Source: Frigoribacterium sp. PhB24 | Lineage (GTDB): Bacteria; Actinomycetota; Actinomycetes; Actinomycetales; Microbacteriaceae | DNA length: 64,000 nt | Assembly: GCF_003755185.1 (NCBI RefSeq) | Contig: NZ_RKIC01000010.1 | Coordinates: 186,001 to 250,000, forward strand | Direction of reading: 5' to 3' | Part shown: piece by piece, positions 34,602 to 44,226 of the stretch | Layout: each line of letters opens with the position of its first letter | Position numbering within the stretch: the first letter of the stretch is position 1 | Position numbers and translations under genes: made by a program | Notes under the pieces: generated by a model | Told to the model about the DNA's origin: nothing | The model's database searches: none | What the model saw: only the letters and a program-made list of their open reading frames with translations

Positions 34602-36047
34602 TTACGGCGCGGTGAAGAGGAAGACGAAGACGACGGCGACCGGCTGAAGCGCCGCACCGCCGAGCAGCATCGTCCGACGCAGCCACGGCCGCGACGAGAT
34701 CGCCGGCGTCCCGAGCACGGGGCTGAGCGGCATGAGCAGGCGGAACAGGCTCTGCTGCGGCAGGAACACCGCGACGAGGTAGGCGAAGAACCCCGCGACG
34801 AAGGCGACGACCTCGTGGCCGAGTCGCAGGGTCGAGCGGCGGGTCATCCAGAACGTGAACGACGCGACGATGGCCAGGACGAGCACGATCCCGCCGATGC
34901 CGAGCCAGCGTCCGGCCAGCAGGAACCACGGTGTCAGCGGCACGAACGCGGGGCGTCCGACGTAGTCGACCCACCAGGCCATCTCGGTCTCGAGGTAGGC
35001 GTCCGACTGTCCTGTCACCACGTGGGCGACGACCGGCCACGCGAGCCCGGCCGCGGCCATCGCGAGCCCCGCCACGACGATCGTCGTCACCTCGCGCGTC
35101 GGCATCCGACCGCCGACGACGAACTCGCGCAGCCCGGCCCAGGCTCGTCGGGCCGACGTTCGGGCGGCGAGGGCGAGCGCAGGAGGCGCGGTGCCGATCC
35201 CGGCGATGCGTCGCGTCCCGGCGTCCCCGGTCGACGGCGACCCCGCGACGGTCGGCGCCGCGACGGTCGGCGCCGCGGCGGTCGGCGCCGCGGCCGCGGC
35301 CGCGACCGTCGACCGCCCCGCCGGCCGCTCGCGCTCGGTGTGCCAGCGCACGATCAGGTGGATGCCGAGCGCCAACGCCAGGGCGAGCGCACCGGGCCGG
35401 ACGAACGAGGCGACGATGCCCGCTGCCGCCACGAGCGGGTACTGCCGCCGCTGCATGGCGAGCAGGCCGCCGAACATCAGCAGCAGGAAGAGGCTCTCGG
35501 CGTAGCCGACCGACATGACGAAGGCCATCGGTCCGAAGCAGAACAGCAGCACGGCCCAGAGGGCCCCCGTGTGTCCGACCTTCGTCACGAGCAGGCGGTG
35601 GAGCACGATCGCGGCGCCCGCACCGAACACGGTGGCGAGCAAGGGCGCGGCGACGATGAAGTCCATGCCCGTGGCCACCATCAGCAGGTGGCAGAGGTAC
35701 GGGAAGACCGGCAGGAACGCCCACTCGTTCGGCAGCACCTCGCCGGTCGCGCCGGTCGGCAGGGTCGACGGATAGCCGTGCAGCGCGATCGTGCGGTACC
35801 GGTCGGCGTCCCACGACGAGGTGAAGTCGAGGAAGCTGCGGTCGCTGCCGGGCGTGATGAAGGTCGCCCCGGCCAGCTTGGCGATCTCGTAGACGGCGAA
35901 CAGCACACTCGTCGAGAACAGCCGGGACGCCAGGTAGACGACCACCACGCTGCGCCAGCTGCCCGAGAAGCGACCGGCCAGGTCGACGGAGAACGCGGGT
36001 CGACGCTGCCTCGTCGCCGTCGGCGACGCGATCGTCTCGCGGCTCAC
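34602..36047 (-). CDS. PIG-V-like integral membrane glycosyltransferase
   Basis: A 481-aa polytopic membrane protein resembling actinobacterial PIG-V-type mannosyltransferases. After TM1 there is an outer loop with WDADRYRTIALHGYP (the acidic pair expected for a GT-C enzyme), then EWAFLPVFPYL, GYAESLFLLLMFGGLLA and further helices. It probably adds a sugar from a polyprenyl carrier outside the membrane. GTG 36047 follows AGGGGG. A cytosolic linker encodes Ala/Pro/Thr repeats (about 35239-35300, 15-bp DNA units). Confidence 0.8.
   Translation of the reverse strand: MSRETIASPTATRQRRPAFSVDLAGRFSGSWRSVVVVYLASRLFSTSVLFAVYEIAKLAGATFITPGSDRSFLDFTSSWDADRYRTIALHGYPSTLPTGATGEVLPNEWAFLPVFPYLCHLLMVATGMDFIVAAPLLATVFGAGAAIVLHRLLVTKVGHTGALWAVLLFCFGPMAFVMSVGYAESLFLLLMFGGLLAMQRRQYPLVAAAGIVASFVRPGALALALALGIHLIVRWHTERERPAGRSTVAAAAAAPTAAAPTVAAPTVAGSPSTGDAGTRRIAGIGTAPPALALAARTSARRAWAGLREFVVGGRMPTREVTTIVVAGLAMAAAGLAWPVVAHVVTGQSDAYLETEMAWWVDYVGRPAFVPLTPWFLLAGRWLGIGGIVLVLAIVASFTFWMTRRSTLRLGHEVVAFVAGFFAYLVAVFLPQQSLFRLLMPLSPVLGTPAISSRPWLRRTMLLGGAALQPVAVVFVFLFTAP
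35239..35300 (-). repeat. 15-bp coding tandem repeat in the glycosyltransferase
   Basis: Three copies of a 15-base unit (GCGACGGTCGGCGCC and a one-base variant) encode APTVA-type repeats in a cytosolic linker, so length changes would stay in frame. Confidence 0.75.
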
Positions 36048-36117
36048 CGCCCCGCCCCCTGTCCGGTCATCTGGTCGACGCTACCAAGACTCGGCCGGGA
36101 CGGGGCAAGATCGACCC

Positions 36118-37227
36118 GTGCCCCTTCCGTCCTTCGCCGCCCTCGGGATCGACGACGTGGCGGTCACGGTCTACCGTCACGTCGTCGCCGGGGGCGGCCC
36201 GGCGGACGAGGACAGTGCGGCGGCCGGGCCGACCGCGGCGGCCGTGGCACGAGCCGTGCGCCTCGACGAGGCGACGGCCCTGGCCGCCCTGGAGCGCCTC
36301 CGTTCGCTCGGGCTCGTCCAACGGACGGCGGGCGGCGAGGGCTACGGTGCCGTCGATCCTCGCGTGGCCGTGCCGGCGGTGGTCGCCGCGCGCGCCGACG
36401 AGCTCGTCGAGGTGCGGGCGGCCGTGCCCGAGCTCGGCGAGCTGTTCGACGAAGGGCGGCGTCCGCACGACGCCGACCAGCTGACCAGGGTCGTCGTCGG
36501 TCACGCGGCCGTGGGCGACTGGTACTCCCGGCTCGAGCACCGCGCCACCACCGACTTCGTCGCCTTCGACCGTCCGCCCTACGTGGTCGCGTCCAACGAG
36601 TCCACCCAGCGGGTCGCCCTCGGGCGCGGGGTGCGCTGGCGGGCCGTCTACACGGTCGCGAGCATCTCGGTCGACGGCAGCTGGCAGGGCGTGCACCGCC
36701 TCGGAGCCGACGGGGAGGAGGCCCGCATCACGCACGACCTGCCGGTCAAGCTGGCCATCGCCGACCGTCGTGTCGCCCTCGTCTCGATCGGCCACGACCC
36801 CGAGAGGCCCGAGGCCCTGGTGACCGAGTCCGAGCCACTCGTCGCCGCGCTCTACGACCTGTTCGAGGCCCGCTGGCGTGGCGCGTCGCCCGTGCCCGGG
36901 ACGCCCGGTGTGGGTCGCGCCGCGGTCGACTGGGCCTCGGTGGCCGCCCGGCTGGCGGCCGCGTCGGCGTCCGGAGCGACACGGACGCGCGGTGGCGCCG
37001 TTCCGTCCCGAGACGAGGAGGCGCGACCGGCGACGCGCCCTCCCACCCCCGCCGAACGCGACCTGCTGGCCCTCGTGGCCGCCGGGGCCACCGACGACGT
37101 GATCGCGGGTCAGTTGGGCATCTCGTCCCGCACCCTGCGGCGGCGCCTGCACGCGCTGTTCGACGAGCTCGGCGCGAGCAACCGCTTCCACGCCGGCGTC
37201 GAGGCCGCCCGCCGCGGCTGGGTCTGA
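36118..37227 (+). CDS. transcriptional regulator with TrmB-like N-domain and LuxR-type HTH
   Basis: A 369-aa regulator. The N-terminus looks like a winged helix (TALAALERLRSLGLVQRTAGG). The middle is a PLD/sensor-like domain, and the C-terminal about 60 residues are a LuxR-type HTH (TPAERDLLALVAAGATDDVI, then GISSRTLRRRLHALFDELGA). GTG 36118 lies six bases after CAAGAT (leaderless-like). It is divergent from the glycosyltransferase. Such proteins often precede serine proteases in actinobacteria, and a secreted subtilase lies 1.2 kb downstream. The inserted linker near 37015 contains an AGGAGGCGCG copy. Confidence 0.8.
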   Translation: MPLPSFAALGIDDVAVTVYRHVVAGGGPADEDSAAAGPTAAAVARAVRLDEATALAALERLRSLGLVQRTAGGEGYGAVDPRVAVPAVVAARADELVEVRAAVPELGELFDEGRRPHDADQLTRVVVGHAAVGDWYSRLEHRATTDFVAFDRPPYVVASNESTQRVALGRGVRWRAVYTVASISVDGSWQGVHRLGADGEEARITHDLPVKLAIADRRVALVSIGHDPERPEALVTESEPLVAALYDLFEARWRGASPVPGTPGVGRAAVDWASVAARLAAASASGATRTRGGAVPSRDEEARPATRPPTPAERDLLALVAAGATDDVIAGQLGISSRTLRRRLHALFDELGASNRFHAGVEAARRGWV

Positions 37228-37318
37228 GTCAGCCGACGCCCAGGCGGTTCACGGCTCGCCCATCGAGTCACCTCGATAGCGTCCCGGACGGTACCCCTCC
37301 GCCCCGTCCCGAGTCGCC

Positions 37319-38315
37319 GTGTCGAGGCTCTCCCTCGTCTCCGTGGGCACCCTCGCCGCCGTCTACGCGATGGCCGGGGCCCTCGTGGTCCTCACGCTGC
37401 GTCGACCGCGTCGGGCCGTCACCTGGTGGCGCTGGATCGCCGGAGCCGCCGCCCCGGGGGCCGGGCTCGGCGCGGTCGTCACCTGGTGGCTCGGAGACGT
37501 CGAGGACGTCCTCGACGTCTCGCCCACCTGGGTCGACCGGCTCTGGGTCGGTGCCCTGCTGGTGGTCGTCGGCACGGCCGTGGTCGCCCTGGTCCGCGGG
37601 GGCACCCGGCGACGCGTCCTGGCCGTGTCGACGGCCGTCGTGATGGTCCTCGCCACGGGGCTCGCGATCAACCGCGACGGCGGGCTCTTCCCGACCGTGG
37701 GCTCGCTGCTCGCTGCTCGGCATCTCGGACGTGCCGGCACTCGTCGTGTCGGCCGCGCAGACGGCCGCCGTGCGGGCCGGACGGACGGCGACCCCGGACA
37801 CGCCCGACCTGGGGCGCACCTGGCGGGCACCGGCCGACCTGCCGTCGAAGGGGCGGCTCGGCAGCGTCAGCATCCCGGGCACGGCGTCCCGATTCGACGC
37901 GCGGGACGCGCTCGTCTACCTGCCGCCCGCCGCGCTCGCGGCCGACCCCCCACCCCTCCCCCTCGACGTCGTCCTGTCGGGACAGGGCCCCGGCGCAGCA
38001 CCCGAGAACCTGGTCGACGCCGGGCGGATGGTCGAGACGCTCGCCGCCGTCGCCCGGGCGCACCACGGCTTCGGCGGCGACCGCGCCGCGTACGACGCCG
38101 CCCAGCCGCTCGCCGTGCTGGCCGCCCGCGCGCCCTACGTCGGCAGCGCGGGGTCCAGCGGTCACGACTGGTCGACGGCGTCCCGGGGGCTCGCCACGGG
38201 GACGGACTGGCTGACGGCTCGGCTCGGGCTCACGGGAACGTGGGGAGGCGCGGCGAGGCGACCGTCCGCCGAAGGGGGGACGTCCTCGGTGCCCCACCCG
38301 CGCCTCCTCGTGTGA
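37319..38315 (+). pseudogene. decayed membrane-anchored alpha/beta-hydrolase (esterase)
   Basis: The first frame (from GTG 37319) encodes four membrane segments and runs to GGLFPTVGSLL. The continuation of the same protein (GISDVPALVVSAAQT ... GTASRFDARDALVYLPPAA) is in another frame. A 7-bp tandem duplication, GCTGCTC at 37705-37711 and 37712-37718, separates them; removing one copy restores one frame. Further on, the region that should hold the nucleophile Ser is missing: after ARAHHGFGGDRAAYD the frame continues with parts normally near the C-terminus (SGHDWSTASRGLATGTDWL). So frameshift plus internal deletions make it non-functional. Confidence 0.75.
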
Positions 38316-38472
38316 ACTCTCTGGCCGGAGCCGGTCAGTGGCCGCTTTCGGCCATGACCCCCACTAGAGGGTCAGGCGCATTCACAGGTAGTTCTTATGG
38401 ATCGACCGCGGCCGGGGGCTGCGGCGCACCCCCGACAGCACGCTCCGCACGGCGTGCATCGAAAGGCGATCC

Positions 38473-41400
38473 GTGATCACACCAACCGGCCGACGCAGGC
38501 CGACCGCTCCGCCCCGCACCCGCCTCCGTGGAGGCCTCGCCACCCTGCTGGCCACCGGCGTCGTCGCCGCGGGCCTCGTCGCGGTGCCGGCCACCGTCTC
38601 CTTCGCCGCGGATGGTCCGGCCGTCGTGGGCGACAGCCAGTTCGCCGACGGCAAGTACATCGTCACGCTCCGCGAGCCCGCGGCCGCGACCTACGACGGC
38701 GGCACGCCGGGCCTCGCCCGCACCGCCGTGCCCGAGGGCAGCGACCTCGACGCGCAGAGCGCTCCCGTCCAGGACTACGCCGAGCACCTGCGGGGCGTCC
38801 AGCAGGACGTCGCCGCGGCGGCCGGCGCGACCGTCGAAGCGAGCTACGCCGTCACGACCAACGCCTTCGCCGCCGACCTCACCGCGGACCAGGCCGCGAA
38901 GCTCGCGAGCGACCCGGCGGTCGCCGCCGTCTCGAAGAACGAGCTCCTCAAGCTGCAGGCGACGCCCTCGACCGAGTTCCTCGGCCTCGGCGACGCCGAC
39001 GGGAACGGTGGCGTCTGGGACGCCGTCGGCGGGCGTGAGAAAGCCGGCGACGGAGTCGTCGTCGGCATCATCGACTCGGGCATCGCCGCCGGCAACGCCT
39101 CGTTCGCCGGCGACCCGCTGGGGTCGGCGAGCGACACCGAGCCCCATCTCGACGGCGACCGGACCGTCTTCGCCAAGGGCGACGGCGGCACCTTCACCGG
39201 CGTGTGCCAGACCGGGGTGCAGTTCGACGCGGACGACTGCAACACGAAGCTGATCGGTGCCCGCTACTTCGTCGACGGCTTCGGCGTCGGCAACATCGGC
39301 ACCGAGGACCAGGGCGAGTACCTCTCGCCCCGTGACGGCAACGGCCACGGTTCGCACACGGCGTCGACCGCAGCGGGCAACGCCGACGTCGAGGCCACCA
39401 TCGGCGACCGCTCGTTCGGCACCGTCTCGGGCGTCGCGCCCGCCGCGAAGATCGCGGCCTACAAGGTCTGCTGGGACGGCCCCGACCGCGTCGCCACCGA
39501 CGACGACGGCTGTGCCACGCTCGACTTGATCGCCGCCATCGAGGCCGCGGTCACCGACGGCGTCGACGTCATCAACTACTCCATCGGCGGGGGCGGCGCG
39601 ACGAGCACCTTCTCGGCCACCGACCAGGCGTTCCTCGGCGCGGCCTCGGCCGGCGTCTTCGTGGCGGCCTCGGCCGGCAACGACGGCCCGACCCCGACGA
39701 CCGCCGACAACGCCGCGCCCTGGGTCACCACGGTCGCCGCGTCGACGATCCCCAGCTACGGTGCGACCGTGCGGACCGCCGACGGCACCGACTACCTGGG
39801 TGGTTCGATCACCGTGCCGACCGGCACCGACGGCCTGACGGGCGACCTCGTCTCGTCGACCGCCGTCGCGGCCACCGGCGCGGACCCCACCGCCGTCGCC
39901 CTCTGCGCGCCGGACACGCTCGATCCCACGAAGGCCGCCGGCACGATCGTGCTGTGCGACCGCGGCGTCTACGACCGCACGGCCAAGTCGGCCGAGGTCG
40001 GGCGTGCCGGCGGCATCGGCATGGTGCTCGTCAACCCGACGAGCAGCTCGGTCGATCTCGACGAGCACGCCGTCCCCACCGTGCACCTCGACGCCGACGC
40101 CTACGACGCGATCCACGCGTACGCCGACACCGAGGGCGCTGCCGTGACCCTGCTCGACGGCAACCCGGGCACGCTGCCCGAGCCCGCCACCCCGCAGATC
40201 GCGGGCTTCTCGTCGCGTGGTCCGGTGACGGCCGACGGCGGCAACCTGCTCAAGCCCGACATCTCGGCCCCCGGCGTGGCGATCCTCGCCGACGGAGCCA
40301 ACGCGCAGGGCGAGCCCGGCACGTACGAGTTCCTGTCGGGCACGTCGATGTCGTCGCCGCACATCGCCGGCCTTGCCGCGCTGTACCTCTCGACGAGCGT
40401 GCACCCCGACTGGACACCCGACGAGGTCAAGTCGGCCATGATGACGACCGCCTACGACCTCGTCGGAGAGGACGGAGCCCCGAGCCGGGACGTCTTCGCC
40501 CAGGGCGCCGGCCACGTCGACCCGACCGCGTTCCTCGAACCCGGACTGCTCTACGAGAACGGCCCGGCCGACTGGCAGGCCTACGTCGACTCGATCGACA
40601 CGGTCGACGGCACCGACTCGTCGCTCAACCTGCCGTCGATCAGCGTCGGCTCACTCGCCGGCACCGCACAGGTCACGCGGACCGTCACCTCGACCGGCGC
40701 GGGCACCTACACGGTCGCCCCGATCGAGATGGACGGCGTCACGGCGTCGGTCGAACCCTCGACGCTGACCTTCGGCGCCGCGGGTGAGAAGCAGGACTAC
40801 ACGGTCACCTTCACCCGGACGACGGCCGCGCTGGACCAGTTCGCCACCGGCTACCTCACCTGGACCGACGGGACCCACGACGTGCGCAGCCCGCTCGCCG
40901 TGCGGCCCGTCCAGCTGCAGGCACCGGCCGAGGTGGCCGGCGAGGGCGCCACGGGCGAGGCGGCCTTCGACGTCACGGCCGGCGACGCCCTCGAGCTGCC
41001 GCTCGCCACCGAGGGGCTCGCCGCCGGACAGGTCACGACCGGTTCGGGCACGGCGGGCGCCGACGCGGCCGAGACGCCGGTCACGATCGCCGAGGGCACC
41101 ACCCACGCCCGCTTCGCGCTCGACAGCGCCGACGACACGGCCGACCTCGACCTGCTGCTCTACACGGCCGGTGCCGACGGCGCGCCCGACCAGCTCGCCG
41201 CCTCCTCGGCGACGGGTTCGGCGGACGAGCAGATCGACCTCGACGCCCCGGCTGCAGGCGAGTACGTGCTGCTGGTCGACTTCTACAGCGGGGCCGGGCA
41301 GCTCGACTACACGCTGACCTCGTACCTGCTCGACCCGGCGGCGGCCGTCGGCGGCCTCACGGTCGATCCGGCCACCCTCACGGCCGGACTGGGCGAGACC

Positions 41401-41649
41401 ACGACCTTGACGGCGTCCTGGAGCGGCCTGCCCTACGAAGGGACCTTCCTCGGTCGCGTCGTGTACGGCGACACCGGGCAGGTCACCTACCTGACGGTCG
41501 CCTCGGGTGCGGAGCCTGAGACGCCGACCGACCCGGGCCCGGGCCCCGGCCCCGGCCACCCCGGCGGATGGAACCTCGGCGACATCCTGCAGTGGATCTG
41601 GAACGCCTTGGGCGACCTCTTCCACAGCTGGTTCCCGTGGCGCGGGTAG
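38473..41649 (+). CDS. secreted subtilisin-like serine protease (S8) with PA and C-terminal domains
   Basis: A 1058-aa preproprotease. Signal and propeptide (inhibitor I9-like, YIVTLREPAA) are followed by the S8 catalytic domain with Asp201 (GIIDSGI), His292 (NGHGSHTAS) and Ser625 (GTSMSSPH). A PA domain is inserted around residues 450-560. After the catalytic domain come Fn3-like and beta-sandwich modules. The last 45 residues are a Pro/Gly linker and a Trp-rich tail (LGDILQWIWNALGDLFHSWF), which may associate with membrane or wall. GTG 38473 follows GAAAGG. Likely role: extracellular protein degradation, possibly during plant association. Confidence 0.93.
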   Translation: MITPTGRRRPTAPPRTRLRGGLATLLATGVVAAGLVAVPATVSFAADGPAVVGDSQFADGKYIVTLREPAAATYDGGTPGLARTAVPEGSDLDAQSAPVQDYAEHLRGVQQDVAAAAGATVEASYAVTTNAFAADLTADQAAKLASDPAVAAVSKNELLKLQATPSTEFLGLGDADGNGGVWDAVGGREKAGDGVVVGIIDSGIAAGNASFAGDPLGSASDTEPHLDGDRTVFAKGDGGTFTGVCQTGVQFDADDCNTKLIGARYFVDGFGVGNIGTEDQGEYLSPRDGNGHGSHTASTAAGNADVEATIGDRSFGTVSGVAPAAKIAAYKVCWDGPDRVATDDDGCATLDLIAAIEAAVTDGVDVINYSIGGGGATSTFSATDQAFLGAASAGVFVAASAGNDGPTPTTADNAAPWVTTVAASTIPSYGATVRTADGTDYLGGSITVPTGTDGLTGDLVSSTAVAATGADPTAVALCAPDTLDPTKAAGTIVLCDRGVYDRTAKSAEVGRAGGIGMVLVNPTSSSVDLDEHAVPTVHLDADAYDAIHAYADTEGAAVTLLDGNPGTLPEPATPQIAGFSSRGPVTADGGNLLKPDISAPGVAILADGANAQGEPGTYEFLSGTSMSSPHIAGLAALYLSTSVHPDWTPDEVKSAMMTTAYDLVGEDGAPSRDVFAQGAGHVDPTAFLEPGLLYENGPADWQAYVDSIDTVDGTDSSLNLPSISVGSLAGTAQVTRTVTSTGAGTYTVAPIEMDGVTASVEPSTLTFGAAGEKQDYTVTFTRTTAALDQFATGYLTWTDGTHDVRSPLAVRPVQLQAPAEVAGEGATGEAAFDVTAGDALELPLATEGLAAGQVTTGSGTAGADAAETPVTIAEGTTHARFALDSADDTADLDLLLYTAGADGAPDQLAASSATGSADEQIDLDAPAAGEYVLLVDFYSGAGQLDYTLTSYLLDPAAAVGGLTVDPATLTAGLGETTTLTASWSGLPYEGTFLGRVVYGDTGQVTYLTVASGAEPETPTDPGPGPGPGHPGGWNLGDILQWIWNALGDLFHSWFPWRG

Positions 41650-42394
41650 TGGGCACGGCCTGAGGGCCTGAGCCACCCGGCGGCGGCCACCTTCTCCCGA
41701 AGGCGGCCGCCGCCTCCCCGTGTGCCCTGCCCCCTGCCCCTGCCCTGCCCCTGCCCTGCCCCGCCCTGCCCTGCCTGCCTGCCCCACCCTGCCCTGCCTG
41801 CCCCACCCTGCCCTGCCTGCCCCGCCCTGCCCTGCCTGCCCCACCCTGCCTGCCCCACCCGTGGGCAACTCCGGGTTGCTGCCGCGGGTCCGGCGTGCTC
41901 GTGCGGGGTGCCGCTCGCGGTGTGGCAGGGGTCAGGAGTTGCCGTGGCGGGCGTTCGTCGCGTGGGAAACTCCGGGTTGCTGCCGCGGGTTCGGCGTGCT
42001 CGTGCGGGGTGCCGCTCGCGGCGTGGCAGGGGTCAGGAGTTGCCGTGGCGGGCGTTCGTCGCGTGGGAAACTCCGGGTTGCTGCCGCGGGTCCGGCGTGC
42101 TCGTGCGGGGTGCCGCTCACGGTGTGGCAGGGGTCAGGAGTTGCCGTCGCGGGACGGGCGCCGCGCCGGGTCCGATGCCCCGGAGCAGGTGGCTCTGGGG
42201 GCCACCGACGCCGCCCGTTCCTCGTCCGGGTGATCTGTCCCCCGAACGGTGGACACTGTCAGGGTCCCGGTCCTACCTTGAGTGTCACCCGAGACGTGAC
42301 GATCCCCGCTCACCCGAACCCGGCACCGTACCCGAACACGGCGCCGGGCGAGCAGGTCGAGGCGCGCGCCTGCCCTACCCGGAAAAGGCACCAC
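41650..42394. repeat. low-complexity and 101-bp tandem repeat block
   Basis: 745 bases without a gene. At 41720-41860 is a degenerate CCCTGCCTGCC microsatellite-like tract. At 41861-42153 are three tandem copies of a 101-bp unit (starts about 41861, 41962, 42063; a few substitutions). Each contains GGCAACTCC or GAAACTCC at one end and GGAGTTGCC at the other. The open frame that crosses it is an accident of period and composition. The last about 200 bases lead to the next gene. Confidence 0.9.
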
Positions 42395-44113
42395 ATGCAT
42401 TCGCTCACCCTCGCAGGGACTCCCCGTCGCGGGCGGAGGGCCCAGCGCCTGTCCGCCGCGCTGCTCGCCACCCTCGCCCTGGCCGGCACGGCCGCCCTCG
42501 CCGGTGCCGCCGCGCCGGCCCGGGCCGCCGAGATCGACAACGCCATCACGAACGTGACGGTCACCCCGACCACGCCGAAGCAGGGGACCCAGCTCACCAC
42601 GACGATCGCCTGGCAGGTCCCGGACGACACCACGGCCGGTGACACCTTCACGCTGGCCCTCAGCGAGCACCTGAAGAACCTGCCGACGGAGTTCGCGCTC
42701 CGTGACCCCGCCACCGGCGCGATCGTGGCCGACGCCACCGTCGTCGGGACGCGACCCTCCGTGGTCACGTTCACGATGACCGACTACGCCGAGGCCCACC
42801 TCAACGTCAGCGGACAGGCGTTCGTCACGTCGGACTTCGAAGGGAGCACCACGCCCTCCGGCGTCCCCACGCCGTTCACGTCGACCACGAACGACGGGCG
42901 CGACTTCACGACCGTGGTCACCCCGACCGGGGTGCCCCGCGGCCAGGACCAGCCCACCAAGTACGGCACCTACGCCGCCGCCGACCAGGGACGCTCCACG
43001 GCGGCCCGCTTCCTCACCTGGCACGTGCTCACCCCGCTGGGCGCGTTCGAGTCGGCCACGACGACGGACGCCGTCCCCGCGGGACAGGCCTGGACCTACG
43101 ACTGCGACACCCTGGTCACCGACTCGATCCGCCTCAAGGCCGACGGCACCTCCGCCGCCCCCGTCGCCGTCACCCCCACGTCCTCCACCTGTTCGCCCGC
43201 CGGCTTCAGCGTGACCTGGGGTGCCCAGGTCGCCAACGTGCAGGACCGCGTCAGCATCGCCGTGAGCCTCCCCGCGCCGACCGGAACCGCGACGCCCGCG
43301 CAGACGTTCACCAACCTGGCGACGGTGTCGACCGTCGTCGGCGGCGTCACCACGACCGGTTCGGTCAGCTCGTCCAAGACCCAGGCCTCGGCCGGGGGAG
43401 AGGGCAGCGGTGACGTCCCTGTCCCCGTCCCCGCCGTCACCATCACGAAGGACGACGCCGCGGGCAACGCGGCCGACACCGCCGACGCCGCCGTCATCCT
43501 CGCCGACGGGACCGCCTCGCTGGCCTACCGGGTGACCAACACGGGTGCCGACGCGCTCGCCGACGTCACGGTCTCGGACGCGGTCGTCGCCAACGGGACG
43601 GTCACGGGGCTGAGCTGTGACTTCAGCGCCCTGGGCGGACCCGCCACCGGCGTCACCTGGGCCGGCCCGCTCGCGGTCGGAGCGTCGTTCGACTGCACCG
43701 CCGCCCTGACGGGTGTCACGGCCGGTGACGTCGACCACCACGACGTCGGCACCGTGACGGCGCGCGGTATCGGGTCGGGGCAGGCCGTCACGGCTTCGAA
43801 CGACTGGTTCGCCCGCACCCCCGCCGTCGCGATCGCGCCCACGACGCCGTCGTCCGCGCCCACGACGCCGTCGTCCGCGCCCACGACTCCGGCCGCCGCC
43901 GTTCCCGCGGCGCGCCCCGCCGCTCCGGCCGTGTCGACGCCCCGAGCCGCCGCCTCCGCCGGTCTCGCCTTTACCGGAGCCGAGTTGACAGGCCCGGTCA
44001 CGCTGGCCGCGCTGCTCACCCTGCTCGGTGCCGCGCTCGTCGTCGGAAGCCGTCGCCGAGCGGCCCGCGCCGCCCTCACCGGGGACGCCGACCGCACGCA
44101 CCGCGGCGAGTAG
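42395..44113 (+). CDS. secreted adhesin-like protein with LAFTG sorting signal
   Basis: A 572-aa surface protein. A long signal (1-44, ending ARA) is followed by two Ig-like regions resembling SdrC/ClfA-type fibrinogen-binding folds (VTFTMTDYAEAHLNVSGQAF), then a DUF11-like domain (TASLAYRVTNTGADALADV). A TTPSSAP repeat linker comes next, then the sorting signal LAFTG (524-528), a hydrophobic helix and an Arg-rich tail. LAxTG is the motif used by class E sortases of actinobacteria, so covalent wall anchoring is expected. AAAAGG precedes ATG 42395. No sortase gene is in the window. Confidence 0.87.
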   Translation: MHSLTLAGTPRRGRRAQRLSAALLATLALAGTAALAGAAAPARAAEIDNAITNVTVTPTTPKQGTQLTTTIAWQVPDDTTAGDTFTLALSEHLKNLPTEFALRDPATGAIVADATVVGTRPSVVTFTMTDYAEAHLNVSGQAFVTSDFEGSTTPSGVPTPFTSTTNDGRDFTTVVTPTGVPRGQDQPTKYGTYAAADQGRSTAARFLTWHVLTPLGAFESATTTDAVPAGQAWTYDCDTLVTDSIRLKADGTSAAPVAVTPTSSTCSPAGFSVTWGAQVANVQDRVSIAVSLPAPTGTATPAQTFTNLATVSTVVGGVTTTGSVSSSKTQASAGGEGSGDVPVPVPAVTITKDDAAGNAADTADAAVILADGTASLAYRVTNTGADALADVTVSDAVVANGTVTGLSCDFSALGGPATGVTWAGPLAVGASFDCTAALTGVTAGDVDHHDVGTVTARGIGSGQAVTASNDWFARTPAVAIAPTTPSSAPTTPSSAPTTPAAAVPAARPAAPAVSTPRAAASAGLAFTGAELTGPVTLAALLTLLGAALVVGSRRRAARAALTGDADRTHRGE

Positions 44114-44123
44114 CCGTCCGACA

Positions 44124-44175
44124 CGGGGGTGCCGGGTCCGGCGGACGTCTCATCCGCCGCACCAGGCACCCCCCG
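44124..44175 (+). terminator. probable terminator after the surface protein gene
   Basis: Imperfect hairpin pairing CGGGGGTGCC with GGCACCCCCCG, with an additional TCCGGCGGA / TCCGCCG pair inside. Confidence 0.5.
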
Positions 44176-44226
44176 TTCGTCCAACCTGCGCATCCCTGAA
44201 ACAGACGTGGACTAGGTTCGCTACTC

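Noticed and set aside
41861-42153. CRISPR-like array
   Set aside because: The repeated unit is the whole 101 bp, tandem and without unique spacers; there are no cas genes.
41720-42394. Upstream extension of the LAFTG protein gene
   Set aside because: The frame is open, but it reads Cys/Pro-rich repeat sequence; the signal peptide and ribosome site place the start at 42395.
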